Shown: positions 32,746 through 42,475 of the stretch, piece by piece | How the letters are laid out: every line of letters begins with the position of its first letter | Position numbering within the stretch: the stretch's first letter is position 1 | NCBI GenBank assembly: GCA_022446825.1 | Contig: JAKVBY010000010.1 | Coordinates: 15,706 to 65,305, forward strand | From: Pirellulaceae bacterium | Lineage (GTDB): Bacteria; Planctomycetota; Planctomycetia; Pirellulales; Pirellulaceae | DNA length: 49,600 bases | Reading direction: 5' to 3' | Notes under the pieces: generated by a model | The model's input: the letters and a program-made list of their open reading frames with translations, nothing else | The model's database searches: none | What the model was told of the DNA's origin: nothing | Made by a program: the position numbers and the translations under genes

Positions 32746-34617
32746 ATGAAACAAATCTCACTCCATTACGCCATTATCTTGGTCATTTCTGCAGCCGTCT
32801 TCTTTACCAATCTTGGCAAACCCTTGCTCTGGGATCGCGACGAACCACGAAATGCTGGCTGTGCAGAAGAAATGTTGGCACGTGGTGATTGGGTCGTTCC
32901 AATGTTTAACGACCAACTACGTGACGCAAAACCGATCCTGTTGTATTGGCTAATCATGCTTGCGTATGAAAGCTTCGGCTTCAATGAGTTTGCCGCACGC
33001 TTCTGGTCCGCGACCTTAGCCGTCGGGACGGTTTTTGCCACTTACCACATCGGCCGCCAACTCTTTCGGCCCCAAGTAGGTCTTTGGGCTGCGGTAATCC
33101 TTACAACAACTCTCATGTTTGACGTGGCGGCGCGCGCCGCAACCCCCGATTCACCTTTGATCTTTCTGAGTACTTTAGCGGTGTTGATTTACGTGCTCGG
33201 CACTTTCGGACGAGCAGAGGATCAAGACACCTCCGATGTGGCTCCCCAGCTCCGTCGCAGCAAGCATCTTTTCCCCAGCTGGCCGCTGACGTGCCTGATG
33301 TATGGCGTCATGGCCTTGGGATTCCTCGCCAAAGGACCTGTGGGACTCATCTTGCCAACCGCGGTGATTGGCATGTCACTCCTTATTCAACGTCTGCCAG
33401 TAAAACATCAATCGATGCCCAATCCAGCTAACTGGCGAGATACCCTCCAGCTTTTTTTCCACACCATTTTTCGCTGCTTTCGCCCGGCGCATTTTCTTAA
33501 CACCTGTTGGTCCATGCGGCCATTGACCGCGCTCGCCGTGCTCTTTTTGATCGCAGGACCTTGGTACCTGCTCGTCGGCCTGCGAACCAATGGCGACTTC
33601 CTCTACGGCTTCTTTCTGAAAGAACATTTTGGCCGCGCTACGACAAGTTTTGAGAATCACAACGGCTTTTTTATGTTTTATCCCATCGCCATTTTGGTCG
33701 GTTGTTTCCCCTGGTCCATCTTTGCAATTCCTGTAGCTCTCGATACCCTCCGTCGACTGCAACAAAAACACCCGTGGGCTTCCGGCATTACTCTGTTGGC
33801 CTGTTGGATTGGAGTTTACGTTTCCCTATTCTCCCTGGCCCAAACCAAATTACCGAGTTATGTCACCCCCTGTTATCCCGCTGTCGCCCTGCTACTCGCA
33901 ATCTTCCTTGTGCAATGGGTTCAACGGCAATCCCTGGCTGGAGATTTTTGGCCATGCATCTCATTTTCCGTACTGATCCTCGTCGGTATTGGAATGGCTA
34001 TCGGCGTCGGCGTCGCAGCCCATCTTCTGTTACCCGGAGAAGAATTGCTGGCAACCATTGGGCTCATCCCCTTTCTTGGCGGTGTGGCGGGGCTCATTCT
34101 CGTCCTACGGGCACGACGTACCGCCGCAACTTTTGTGATGGCAGCGACGGCCATTATCCTGACCACCACCATGTTTGGCTTTGCCGCTCCGCGCGTCTCT
34201 AACCACCAACAAAACGTCGCTCTTTTTGAAATGATTCGTCAACAAAGTCGGAACCCTCAAATCGCATCGTACGGCGTTTTGGAATCGACATGGGTCTATT
34301 ATGCGAAACAACCGATCCACGAATTACTTCTGGATCTCGACTCGAACCCACGCGATTCCTCGAAACTTGTGCGGCGTCATCCTTGGACTCGGCGTCCTCA
34401 GCAGACAGTACATGAATTCCTCCAGAACTCGCCTGCAGGCTATCTGATCACAACCAAAACACTGGCACCACAAGTGAGGCAGGTCGAACCCGAGCTAGAG
34501 GTGGTTGCCTGCGTTCCTTTTTTTCTCCGTGATGAAGAGTTAGTCCTGCTCGCGTCTCCCCAGCAAGAATCCCCTAGCGAAATTGGGGCAAGAAGCGATC
34601 GCAGCCAATATCGTTAG
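32746..34617 (+). CDS. ArnT-like membrane glycosyltransferase (GT39/GT83)
   Basis: A 623-residue polytopic membrane protein of the dolichol-phosphate-mannose/ArnT family, which moves a sugar from a polyprenyl-phosphate carrier to lipid or protein on the outer face of the membrane. The first loop has WDRDEPRNAGCAEEMLARGDWVVP with the catalytic acidic pair, followed by KPILLYWLIMLAYESFGFNEFAARF. Roughly ten to twelve helices and a soluble C-terminal part (from about residue 480) follow. It is divergent from PAP2 with a 167-base shared upstream region. The acceptor is unknown. Confidence 0.88.
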   Translation: MKQISLHYAIILVISAAVFFTNLGKPLLWDRDEPRNAGCAEEMLARGDWVVPMFNDQLRDAKPILLYWLIMLAYESFGFNEFAARFWSATLAVGTVFATYHIGRQLFRPQVGLWAAVILTTTLMFDVAARAATPDSPLIFLSTLAVLIYVLGTFGRAEDQDTSDVAPQLRRSKHLFPSWPLTCLMYGVMALGFLAKGPVGLILPTAVIGMSLLIQRLPVKHQSMPNPANWRDTLQLFFHTIFRCFRPAHFLNTCWSMRPLTALAVLFLIAGPWYLLVGLRTNGDFLYGFFLKEHFGRATTSFENHNGFFMFYPIAILVGCFPWSIFAIPVALDTLRRLQQKHPWASGITLLACWIGVYVSLFSLAQTKLPSYVTPCYPAVALLLAIFLVQWVQRQSLAGDFWPCISFSVLILVGIGMAIGVGVAAHLLLPGEELLATIGLIPFLGGVAGLILVLRARRTAATFVMAATAIILTTTMFGFAAPRVSNHQQNVALFEMIRQQSRNPQIASYGVLESTWVYYAKQPIHELLLDLDSNPRDSSKLVRRHPWTRRPQQTVHEFLQNSPAGYLITTKTLAPQVRQVEPELEVVACVPFFLRDEELVLLASPQQESPSEIGARSDRSQYR

Positions 34618-34699
34618 TCGACAGCGGCAGCGACGCGCGACCACGGCTACCTAAACTAGACCAGCGTCATGCACGCCCGGACAGAGCCGCACGCGCCAA

Positions 34700-34734
34700 G
34701 CCCAGCTGATGGGCGTTAGGGTGTCACTGACCCT
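34700..34734. repeat. Two adjacent small hairpins
   Basis: GCCCA-GCTGA-TGGGC (34700-34714) is followed three bases later by AGGGT-GTCACTG-ACCCT (34718-34734); the latter can also pair GTCA with TGAC. They may be part of a genomic palindromic repeat or serve as a distal terminator for the ArnT-like gene. Confidence 0.4.
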
Positions 34735-34896
34735 GCTGATTTTCGAACCGAAACGGGCGGAACTTAGCTGCCCTGCGGTTTCCTGGAAACGCCACCACGG
34801 ACCGGCAATTTGGGATATCCCGCAACCCTGCATTTTTCAACCATTTGAAAGAACCTTCTGACACCCTTCCATAGTCGCAGTAAGTCACGTGGCTGT

Positions 34897-34925
34897 TTGA
34901 AATTAGGATCTTGCTATGGTATCCT
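34897..34925 (+). promoter_or_regulatory. Promoter candidate for the DUF1501 operon
   Basis: TTGAAA (34897-34902), a 17-base spacer and TATCCT (34920-34925) match a sigma-70-type promoter with ideal spacing, 68 bases before the ATG at 34994. Confidence 0.5.
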
Positions 34926-34993
34926 GAGTGGGCGTTTTAAAAGGTTGTTTTACCTCTCCTCACCTCCAGTAACTTCGCAAGCAAAGGACGGTC

Positions 34994-36370
34994 ATGCTTC
35001 GCGTAACGGATAAAGGTACCGCCAGTACCTGTGACGGAATGCCCCGTCGTGATTTTCTCCAAGTCGGTAGTCTCGGCGCCATCGGTCTCACGCTCCCAGA
35101 ATTAATGGCGGCCAAATCGAATGGCGCTGTAAGTGAAGAGCATGATGAACGTAACGTGATCATGATTTTCAACCTTGGCGCACCAAGTCAGCCCGACACC
35201 TTCGACCCTAAACCAGATGCGGCTGCTGAAATTCGTGGCCCTTTTCAGCCCATCAGTACGGCATCGGCAGACATACAAATCTCTGAAATTTTGCCCCGCC
35301 ATGCGGAAAATGCTGACAAGTTTTCACTGGTTCGCAGTTGCTACCATTCAGCCGCTGCGGTTCACGATACGGGGCATCAGATGCTCCAAACCGGCCGGCT
35401 CTTTACCGGTGGCATCAACACGCCCCATGTTGGCTGTGCTCTCGAATTCCTCAAAGGGCGACGATCCGATTTACCGGCCCACGTCATTCTCCCCGAAACG
35501 ATGGGATCGACCGGAGGGAATTTACCCCACGGACAAGATGCCGGGTTCCTCGGCAAAGCATACGATCCATTTGTCTTAAACGCAGACCCCTCACAGGATA
35601 ATTTCAAAGTTCCCGATCTGCTGCCACCAGAGCAAATCGGTGAAGCACGTCTCAGTCGACGACGGCGTTTGCGAAATATTGTCGAAGAATCGATTACAAC
35701 TTTTGAGTCAAACCAAAGTGCCAAACTCTTAGATTCCAACTTCAACGCCGCTTACCGAATCATGACAAGTCCTCAGGCCCGCGAAGCCTTTGACCTGAGT
35801 CGTGAACCGTCCGCGATCCGCGAAAAATATGGAAAGAATCGATTTGGCCAGTGCTGCCTGTTGGCTCGGCGATTGATCGAGGCCGGCGTCCGGTTTGTCA
35901 CAGTAAACACTTTTTTGACTGTCTTCGACGAAATTACTTGGGACATTCATGGCTCAAAACCCTTTACTTCCATCGAGGGCATGAAGGACATCGTGGCCCC
36001 GATGTATGATCAGGCATACGGAGCACTCTTAGAGGACCTGACCGAACGTGGCTTGTTGGAAAACACACTGGTTTGCAATTTGGCAGAGTTCGGCCGCACA
36101 CCACGAATCAATCCTGCTGGTGGCCGAGACCACTGGCCACAGTGCTGGACTGTTTATTTCGCCGGCGGAGGAGTTCAAGGTGGGCGCGTCGTGGGGCAAA
36201 GTGATCCTATCGGTGGCTATCCTGCGGAACGGCCCGTCGATCCTAGTGAGATCGTGGCCACGATCTTCCACAGCCTGGGATTTGATCTTGAGACCACCTT
36301 ACCCGGTCCTGCAGGGCGGCCGTTTCCCCTGGTCGACTTTGGCAAACACGAAATCAAAGAGCTGTTTTGA
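34994..36370 (+). CDS. DUF1501 protein, Tat-exported
   Basis: A 458-residue planctomycete DUF1501 protein with a sulfatase/alkaline-phosphatase-like fold and no established activity. The N-terminal part CDGMPRRDFLQVGSLGAIGLTLPEL contains the Tat signal. Conserved blocks are VIMIFNLGAPSQPDTFDPKP, the LPRHAENADKFSLVRS region, WDIHGSKPFT, LVCNLAEFGRTPRINPAGGRDHWPQ and VDPSEIVATIFHSLGFD. The start ATG has AAAGGA five bases upstream. It is the first of four same-strand genes to 43306; in planctomycetes DUF1501 typically sits beside DUF1549/DUF1553 cytochromes, as here. Confidence 0.92.
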   Translation: MLRVTDKGTASTCDGMPRRDFLQVGSLGAIGLTLPELMAAKSNGAVSEEHDERNVIMIFNLGAPSQPDTFDPKPDAAAEIRGPFQPISTASADIQISEILPRHAENADKFSLVRSCYHSAAAVHDTGHQMLQTGRLFTGGINTPHVGCALEFLKGRRSDLPAHVILPETMGSTGGNLPHGQDAGFLGKAYDPFVLNADPSQDNFKVPDLLPPEQIGEARLSRRRRLRNIVEESITTFESNQSAKLLDSNFNAAYRIMTSPQAREAFDLSREPSAIREKYGKNRFGQCCLLARRLIEAGVRFVTVNTFLTVFDEITWDIHGSKPFTSIEGMKDIVAPMYDQAYGALLEDLTERGLLENTLVCNLAEFGRTPRINPAGGRDHWPQCWTVYFAGGGVQGGRVVGQSDPIGGYPAERPVDPSEIVATIFHSLGFDLETTLPGPAGRPFPLVDFGKHEIKELF

Positions 36371-36398
36371 GTTTTTTTAACACGGCGACCTCCGCGTT

Positions 36399-36416
36399 GT
36401 ACGTACCGGTACGTAC
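36399..36416. repeat. 18-bp perfect palindrome in the DUF1501-DUF1549 gap
   Basis: GTACGTACCGGTACGTAC reads identically on both strands, 29 bases after the DUF1501 stop and about 80 bases before the next start. There is no loop and no T-run after it, so a binding site for a dimeric regulator or a processing site is as likely as a terminator. Confidence 0.55.
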
Positions 36417-36498
36417 TCTGCGCCATAACGCGTCGGTTTCCTGCCTGCCCTCCAACCTGAATTCGCAACTCATCTTCGGTGCCTGAAGGATGAAACCC

Positions 36499-38958
36499 AT
36501 GCCCCGTGTCTCACACTGCCTTACTCCACTTTTGATCTTGAGCTTGTTATCGATAGGCAGTTCCACGAGCCTGCGGTCAGAAGATTCGATCGCGATCATT
36601 CCGTCACGAGTTGTCCTCTCCAGCATTGAAGCAAGACAGCGTCTCGTAGTTCAGCAACAGGAGGGTACGCGTTTTGGCGGTCAGATCCACGAAAACGTCA
36701 CCTTTTCCTCAAGTGACGAAAGCGTCGTGTCTGTCGAAGCGGGCATGGCGATCCCTCAAGGCAACGGCATGGCTACTGTTCAGGCCACTCACGGCAACAT
36801 GACGACTACCGTTGCCGTCGAAGTCACAGGTCAAGACAAACCCTTTGCCTGGAGTTTTCGAAATCATGTTGAATCCGTGCTATCCAAAGCCGGCTGCAAC
36901 GGGGGAGCCTGTCATGGAGCCCGCGCTGGTCAAAAAGGTTTTCGCCTCACCCTGTTTGGTTTCGACCTGGCAGCGGATCACGCTTACCTCACACGTCAAG
37001 CTCGTGGTCGCCGCGTAATCCCTCATGATCCTGGACGCAGTCTCATCCTCACAAAACCCACCGGGCTTTTATCACATAAAGGCGGTATCCGCTTCGAAAT
37101 CGATTCGCCGGAGTATCGTGTCTTAGCCGAATGGATCGCTGCGGGTGCACCGGGCCCTGACGAACATGATCCCGTGATCGAACGGCTTGAAGTATATCCC
37201 CAATACTCACTCCAAAAACCTAGCAACCGACAACAACTTGTGGTCCTCGCCCATTTTAGCGATGGACACTCAGAAGACGTCACGCGCTGGGCAAAGTACA
37301 CTTCGCTCAATAGTAGCGTGGCGAGCGTCGGAAAACACGGCATGGTCGAAGTCAGCGACTCGGGAGAGGGGAGCATTAAAGTATGGTATCTGAATCACAA
37401 CGCGCTCTCCTTTTTATCCGTACCCTATGACAACGAGATTTCCTCGGACCAATATACCGACGCCCCGACCCATACTTTTATTGACGAGATGATTCTGTCC
37501 AAATTACAGGGCCTCAACCTCCCTCCTTCACCTTTGTGTGATGATGGAACATTTCTACGGCGAGCCTACTTGGACACGCTAGGTGTTCTCCCCACAACCC
37601 AAGAAACACGTAACTTTCTTAACAATCCCGCTCCCGACAAACGAGAGACGGCAATTGATACACTCTTCGCGCGTCCCGAGTTTGTCGATTACTGGTCCTA
37701 CAAATGGTCCGACCTCTTGCTCGTATCCGGCAAACGCCTGCGGCCCAAGGCGGTGCAAGCTTATTATAAGTGGATACGCGGCCAGGTTGCGGAAAATACG
37801 CCTTGGGATCAATTGGTTTATGATGTCGTCACGGCTAGTGGCAACAGCTTTGAAAACGGCGCTGCAAATTTTTATGCGCTCCATCAAAGTCCCGATGAAA
37901 TGGCCGAAACGGTTGCCCAGGCTTTTATGAGCCTTTCGATCAATTGCGCAAAATGCCACAACCATCCACTGGAAAAATGGACCAACGACCAATACTACGG
38001 AATGGCCAATCTTTTCTCACGCGTACGTGGCAAAGGCTGGGGGGTCAGTGGAGACAACGCGTTCGAGGGACAAAGAGTGATTTTTTCTGACGTGCGGGGC
38101 GAATTAATCCAACCTTCCACGGGAACTCCGCAACCACCACGTCCTTTGGACGCAGAGCCCCTGCCCTTCGATGCCACCGCAGATCGTCGCATTTACGCTG
38201 CAGAATGGCTTACCTCTGCGGAGAATCCTTACTTCACCCGCGCGATTTCCAATCGCATCTGGGCAAACTTCTTTGGTGTCGGGTTAGTCGAAAAGGTCGA
38301 CGACATGCGTGTCACCAATCCGGCCAGTAACGAACCTTTGCTGCAAGCCGTGGCGGACTATCTCGTGGCAAACGACTTCGACCTTCGCATCCTCATGCGG
38401 GAAATACTGCGGTCGGCCAGTTATCAGCGTGCTAGTACCCCCCGACCAGAAAACCAACCCGACACCCGCTTCTATTCACGCTATTACGCCCGCCGCCTCA
38501 AAGCGGAAGTCTTACTCGATGCCATTTCCCAGGTTACAGATGTCCCCAGCGAGTTCGCGGGCCATCCCAAAGGAACCCGTTCGCTACAACTGCCCGATGC
38601 TTCGATCGATTCCTACTTTCTCGCAGCCTTCGGACGGCCCGAACGCATCATCACTTGTGAGTGCGAACGCAGCGACGAACCGAGCATGACGCAAGTGTTC
38701 CACATTTACAACGGAAGTACTCTTAATACAAAACTCGAAGCTACCGAAGGTGTCATCCAAAAACTCCTTGACAGCGGCGCAAGCGACGATGCGATCATCG
38801 AAGATGCTTACCTCGCCGCACTCAGTCGCTACCCTTCGGACGCAGAACGGCAACGCCTCGCTAGCGAGCTTGCTTCCTCTCAAGATGATCGTCGTTACGC
38901 CATCGAAGACCTTTACTGGAGCATCCTCAGTAGTCGTGAGTTCCTCTTTAACCATTAA
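36499..38958 (+). CDS. Secreted DUF1549/DUF1553 cytochrome protein with Ig-like domain
   Basis: An 819-residue exported protein. A signal peptide (ending near SLRSED) is followed by a Big2/Ig-like domain (about 35-110, VTFSSSDESVVSVE). Next comes an unusual haem motif CNGGACH (Cys133-x4-Cys138-His139) within GACHGARAGQKGFRLTLFGFD, then a second Ig-like segment, DUF1549 (FIDEMILSKLQGLNLPPSP onward) with CAKCH at 483-487, and DUF1553 (TRAISNRIWANFFGVGLVEKVDDMR). Its biochemical role is unknown. GAAGGA eight bases before 36499 favours that ATG; 36490 is the alternative. It is the second gene of the DUF1501 series. Confidence 0.9.
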   Translation: MPRVSHCLTPLLILSLLSIGSSTSLRSEDSIAIIPSRVVLSSIEARQRLVVQQQEGTRFGGQIHENVTFSSSDESVVSVEAGMAIPQGNGMATVQATHGNMTTTVAVEVTGQDKPFAWSFRNHVESVLSKAGCNGGACHGARAGQKGFRLTLFGFDLAADHAYLTRQARGRRVIPHDPGRSLILTKPTGLLSHKGGIRFEIDSPEYRVLAEWIAAGAPGPDEHDPVIERLEVYPQYSLQKPSNRQQLVVLAHFSDGHSEDVTRWAKYTSLNSSVASVGKHGMVEVSDSGEGSIKVWYLNHNALSFLSVPYDNEISSDQYTDAPTHTFIDEMILSKLQGLNLPPSPLCDDGTFLRRAYLDTLGVLPTTQETRNFLNNPAPDKRETAIDTLFARPEFVDYWSYKWSDLLLVSGKRLRPKAVQAYYKWIRGQVAENTPWDQLVYDVVTASGNSFENGAANFYALHQSPDEMAETVAQAFMSLSINCAKCHNHPLEKWTNDQYYGMANLFSRVRGKGWGVSGDNAFEGQRVIFSDVRGELIQPSTGTPQPPRPLDAEPLPFDATADRRIYAAEWLTSAENPYFTRAISNRIWANFFGVGLVEKVDDMRVTNPASNEPLLQAVADYLVANDFDLRILMREILRSASYQRASTPRPENQPDTRFYSRYYARRLKAEVLLDAISQVTDVPSEFAGHPKGTRSLQLPDASIDSYFLAAFGRPERIITCECERSDEPSMTQVFHIYNGSTLNTKLEATEGVIQKLLDSGASDDAIIEDAYLAALSRYPSDAERQRLASELASSQDDRRYAIEDLYWSILSSREFLFNH

Positions 38959-38982
38959 TTTGCATTACTGAATTGTACCAAG

Positions 38983-41900
38983 ATGAAATATTTTTCCTGC
39001 TTACTGGTCACCCTTACCTCGATAACCTCCTGGTCAACGCACTGTGTTGCAGAAGAAGACTCTGGCAACCTGTTTGTAGAGCAGGTAGCTCCCCTCTTGA
39101 ATAAATATTGCGTCGGTTGCCACAACATCGATGATGCAGCTGGCAAATTACAACTCGACAGTTATCAGGCGATTCTTCAAGGCGGTAAACGGGGCGCCGT
39201 CATTAACTTTGACGATATTGAATCGAGTCGTTTACTCCGGGTCCTCACCGGTGCTGCTCGTCCCATGATGCCGCCAGCCGGTGAAGCGCGGCCTACGGAA
39301 AACGAACTCGCTGTTTTAATGGCATGGCTCGAACAGGGTGCTCAGGGCCCGAACGGCAAGCTCCCCGATCGTACCATGCTTATCGCACCTGCGATTCAAC
39401 CGACAAGCCCCGTGCGCAACTCGATCAGTTCGATCGCCGTCGCCTCCAACGGTGACCGGTTAGCTACCGGACGATATGGTCGAGTCACTTTATCGACACT
39501 CTCGAGCGGCGCGGCACAATTCGATTGGCAGAACATCCAGGGGAATGTCAATTCCGTTTCATTTTCTCAGGACGGAGAGCTCGTGGCTGCGGCCGCTGGC
39601 GAACCCGGCCTCATAGGCGAGGCCCGCATCTGGAATGCAAACAGTGGAAAATTGTTACACCTCTTCCGCGGACATCGTGACAGCCTCTACGCCGCTCAAT
39701 TGACTCCGAACAAACAAATCTTGGCCACGGCCGGTTATGATCGAACCATTCAGCTCTGGAGCCTGGCAACCGGTAAGCACTTATCCACTCTCGAAGGCCA
39801 CAACGGAGCCGTTCTAGCACTTGCCTTTCGTCCTGATGGAAAAGTCCTGGCGAGCGCCAGCGCGGACCGCACCGTCAAACTTTGGGAGATTCCGTCTGGA
39901 AGACGACTGGACACGTTGAAAGAATCGACAAAAGAACTTTACACTCTCGCGTTTACACCCGACGGCAAACGCATCGCCGCAGGGGGTGTCGATCATCGTA
40001 TTCGAACCTGGCACGTCAGTTCCGACGCACAAGAAGCGACCAACCCACTGGAACACTCCGTTTTTGCACATGACGCAGCTATCTTGCGATTAGTCTTTTC
40101 GCCCGATGGAAACTCCCTCGTAACGTCCGCAGAGGATCGCACAATCAAGGTCTGGAATGCCGCAGACCTTACCATTCGCAACTCACTGGAACGCCAGCTT
40201 GATTGGACACCTGCCTTGGCGATCTCGCCAGACAACACCACGTTGCTCGTAGGACGCGTAGACGGACGCACTATCCGCTACCCGCTCTCCAAATCAGCCG
40301 AATCCATGGACGCGCAAACAACAAGCTGGCAGGAATTAACACAAACGATCGACTACGGAGCCCAACCCTCCATCGATCAGTTACCACAATTAACAGAACT
40401 CGAGCCCAACAATCGTCCAGAGACTGCCACACCGATTCCATCCTTACCTCATTCTCTGCGAGGGAAGCTTTTTGACGTGACAGAACCGCATCGAAGGGAC
40501 GTCGATCTGTTTCGTTTCCACGCTGCGTTGGGTGATCAATGGATTTTCGAGACGCATGCCGAACGTTTGGACTCACCGGCCGACACAAAGCTTGAAGTTC
40601 TTTTTGCGGACGGGCGTCCCGTTCCTAAAATGCTGCTGCGAGCGGTACGCGATTCCTCCGTAACCTTTCGCGGTATTAATTCCGACCAACTGAACTGCCG
40701 GCTGACGAATTGGGAAGAAATGGAACTCAATGAGTACCTCTACCTGAACGGCGAAGTCGTGAAACTTTACCGCAAACCTCGCGGCCCCGATTCGGGTTTC
40801 AATTTTTTTCCTAATCAAGGTAAACGTTACAGCTATTTTGACACCAGCCCACGATCACATCCACTCTTCCAGCCATGCTACATTGTCGTCCCCTACCCGG
40901 TCGGAACCACGTTGCCTGACAATGGCCTTCCCACATTCCCCCTATTCTTTGAAAATGACGATGAGTCACAGCGACGGCTAGGAACAGACTCTCAACTGAC
41001 TTTTGTCGCACCATCGGCAGGAGAGTACCTAGTTCGCATCAGCGATGTACGTGAAATTGGCGGTGATGACTTTGCTTATCAACTAGTCGTTCGGCGCCCC
41101 TTGCCAGACTTTAAGGTCACGCTTGGCGGTGCCGATCCCGTCGTGAACGCTGGGGGAGGAAAAGAATTCACACTCAATGTCGAGCGAATAGACAACTTCC
41201 ATGGCCCGATCCGTGTGGACATCACGGGCCTACCGCCCGGCTTTGTCGCAACCAGCCCGATTGTTATCTCAACCGGCCAAATCACTGCCCAGGGAGTCGT
41301 CAGCGCACTCCCGCACGCACCGGCGCCCAATGAATCAAACTGGAACCAGACCAAGGTCATTGCCACAGCAGAGGTCGCAGGCAAGACCATCACCCGAGAA
41401 GTCAATAATTTCGGAACCGTTAAGCGTGCAGAAGCAGCAAAAGTCGTGGCTCACCTGTTGCCCGCCGGAACGGCAAAGATCCCCGCTCTGGCCATGCCTC
41501 GACCTTCCCGACCTTGGCAGGTCCTCGCGCCCCAGATTTTCAAATCCTCACGGGGAACCACCTTGACGACGCTTGACGATCTTTCCTTATTGGCCAGTGG
41601 CGACAATCCTGATAGCGATACCTATCAAGTAGTGGCCATGACCACGTTACCTAAACTCAAATCGATTCGGCTCGACGTCCTCGGCCATGACAGCCTACCC
41701 GCCAAATCACCCGGTCGTGCCGTCGATAATGGCAATCTGGTTTTGTCGGAATTCAAAGTCACAGCAATCTCCTTGAAGGACCCATCGCAAAGTATGGCGT
41801 TGCAATTTGAAAGTGTGCGAGCCGATTATTCACAACCGGGATTGCCAATTACAAATACCATCGATGGTGATCCGCAAACCGGCTGGGCGATTGCGATCAA

Positions 41901-42438
41901 CAATGAGGAAGACAAATATCCCGTGAAACGAACAGGAACCGACACCTCGCACTGGGCTGAGTTTGAACTAAGCGAGTCGCCCGCTTTCGAGGGTGGCACC
42001 TTATTGGTTTTCACCTTGGAACAATCGACCCAACACAAACAACACAACATTGGGCGATTTCGCCTTTCGGTCAGCAACGAAGCCTTGCCCCCCTTAGACC
42101 TTAGCTTCCCCCCAATTGCCGATGTTACGATCGAATCAGGAACCATGATGACCTGTGAATTGCGGGTGGCACGCCATGACTTTAACGACCGCATATCATT
42201 TGATGTCAACAACTTGCCACATGGAGTCATTGTGGAAGACATCGGACTCAACGGTGTTCTGATTCGTGAAAATGAAACTCATCGAACGATCTTTTTACGC
42301 GCCGAATCATGGGTATCCGAAGGCACGCGATTGGTTCACGCGGTTGCCAAAGTAGAAGGCAATCAAGTATCCCTTCCCATTCGGCTTCATGTCCGCAAAC
42401 CAAATCAGGTTGTCAACGTGAAACCTTCAAGTAATTAG
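38983..42438 (+). CDS. Secreted PSCyt1-WD40-PPC multidomain protein
   Basis: An 1151-residue exported protein. The signal peptide ends near residue 24. A planctomycete cytochrome (PSCyt1) domain carries CVGCH at 43-47 and ends in PMMPPAGEARPTENELAVLMAWLEQGA. Then come about seven WD40 repeats (for example LYAAQLTPNKQILATAGYDRTIQLW and LAFRPDGKVLASASADRTVKLW) to about residue 430. A bacterial pre-peptidase C-terminal domain begins at LEPNNRPETATPI (about 472 on), and several beta-sandwich segments follow. The WD40 blades may be a protein-docking platform tethered to an electron-carrying head. It is 24 bases after the DUF1549 gene and so cotranscribed. Confidence 0.9.
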   Translation: MKYFSCLLVTLTSITSWSTHCVAEEDSGNLFVEQVAPLLNKYCVGCHNIDDAAGKLQLDSYQAILQGGKRGAVINFDDIESSRLLRVLTGAARPMMPPAGEARPTENELAVLMAWLEQGAQGPNGKLPDRTMLIAPAIQPTSPVRNSISSIAVASNGDRLATGRYGRVTLSTLSSGAAQFDWQNIQGNVNSVSFSQDGELVAAAAGEPGLIGEARIWNANSGKLLHLFRGHRDSLYAAQLTPNKQILATAGYDRTIQLWSLATGKHLSTLEGHNGAVLALAFRPDGKVLASASADRTVKLWEIPSGRRLDTLKESTKELYTLAFTPDGKRIAAGGVDHRIRTWHVSSDAQEATNPLEHSVFAHDAAILRLVFSPDGNSLVTSAEDRTIKVWNAADLTIRNSLERQLDWTPALAISPDNTTLLVGRVDGRTIRYPLSKSAESMDAQTTSWQELTQTIDYGAQPSIDQLPQLTELEPNNRPETATPIPSLPHSLRGKLFDVTEPHRRDVDLFRFHAALGDQWIFETHAERLDSPADTKLEVLFADGRPVPKMLLRAVRDSSVTFRGINSDQLNCRLTNWEEMELNEYLYLNGEVVKLYRKPRGPDSGFNFFPNQGKRYSYFDTSPRSHPLFQPCYIVVPYPVGTTLPDNGLPTFPLFFENDDESQRRLGTDSQLTFVAPSAGEYLVRISDVREIGGDDFAYQLVVRRPLPDFKVTLGGADPVVNAGGGKEFTLNVERIDNFHGPIRVDITGLPPGFVATSPIVISTGQITAQGVVSALPHAPAPNESNWNQTKVIATAEVAGKTITREVNNFGTVKRAEAAKVVAHLLPAGTAKIPALAMPRPSRPWQVLAPQIFKSSRGTTLTTLDDLSLLASGDNPDSDTYQVVAMTTLPKLKSIRLDVLGHDSLPAKSPGRAVDNGNLVLSEFKVTAISLKDPSQSMALQFESVRADYSQPGLPITNTIDGDPQTGWAIAINNEEDKYPVKRTGTDTSHWAEFELSESPAFEGGTLLVFTLEQSTQHKQHNIGRFRLSVSNEALPPLDLSFPPIADVTIESGTMMTCELRVARHDFNDRISFDVNNLPHGVIVEDIGLNGVLIRENETHRTIFLRAESWVSEGTRLVHAVAKVEGNQVSLPIRLHVRKPNQVVNVKPSSN

Positions 42439-42475
42439 CCTTACATTCGTTCTCCAGAGAAATGAGAAACTCATC

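Larger units (their letters stand above)
34618..34993. other. Gap with small hairpins and a promoter
   Basis: About 376 bases after the ArnT-like gene. It contains two adjacent short inverted repeats (34700-34714 and 34718-34734) and a promoter candidate (34897-34925). No coding frame is convincing. Confidence 0.5.

Noticed and set aside
32241-32888. 215-codon plus-strand frame
   Set aside because: It is antisense to PAP2 and overlaps the ArnT-like start; composition is typical of a shadow frame.
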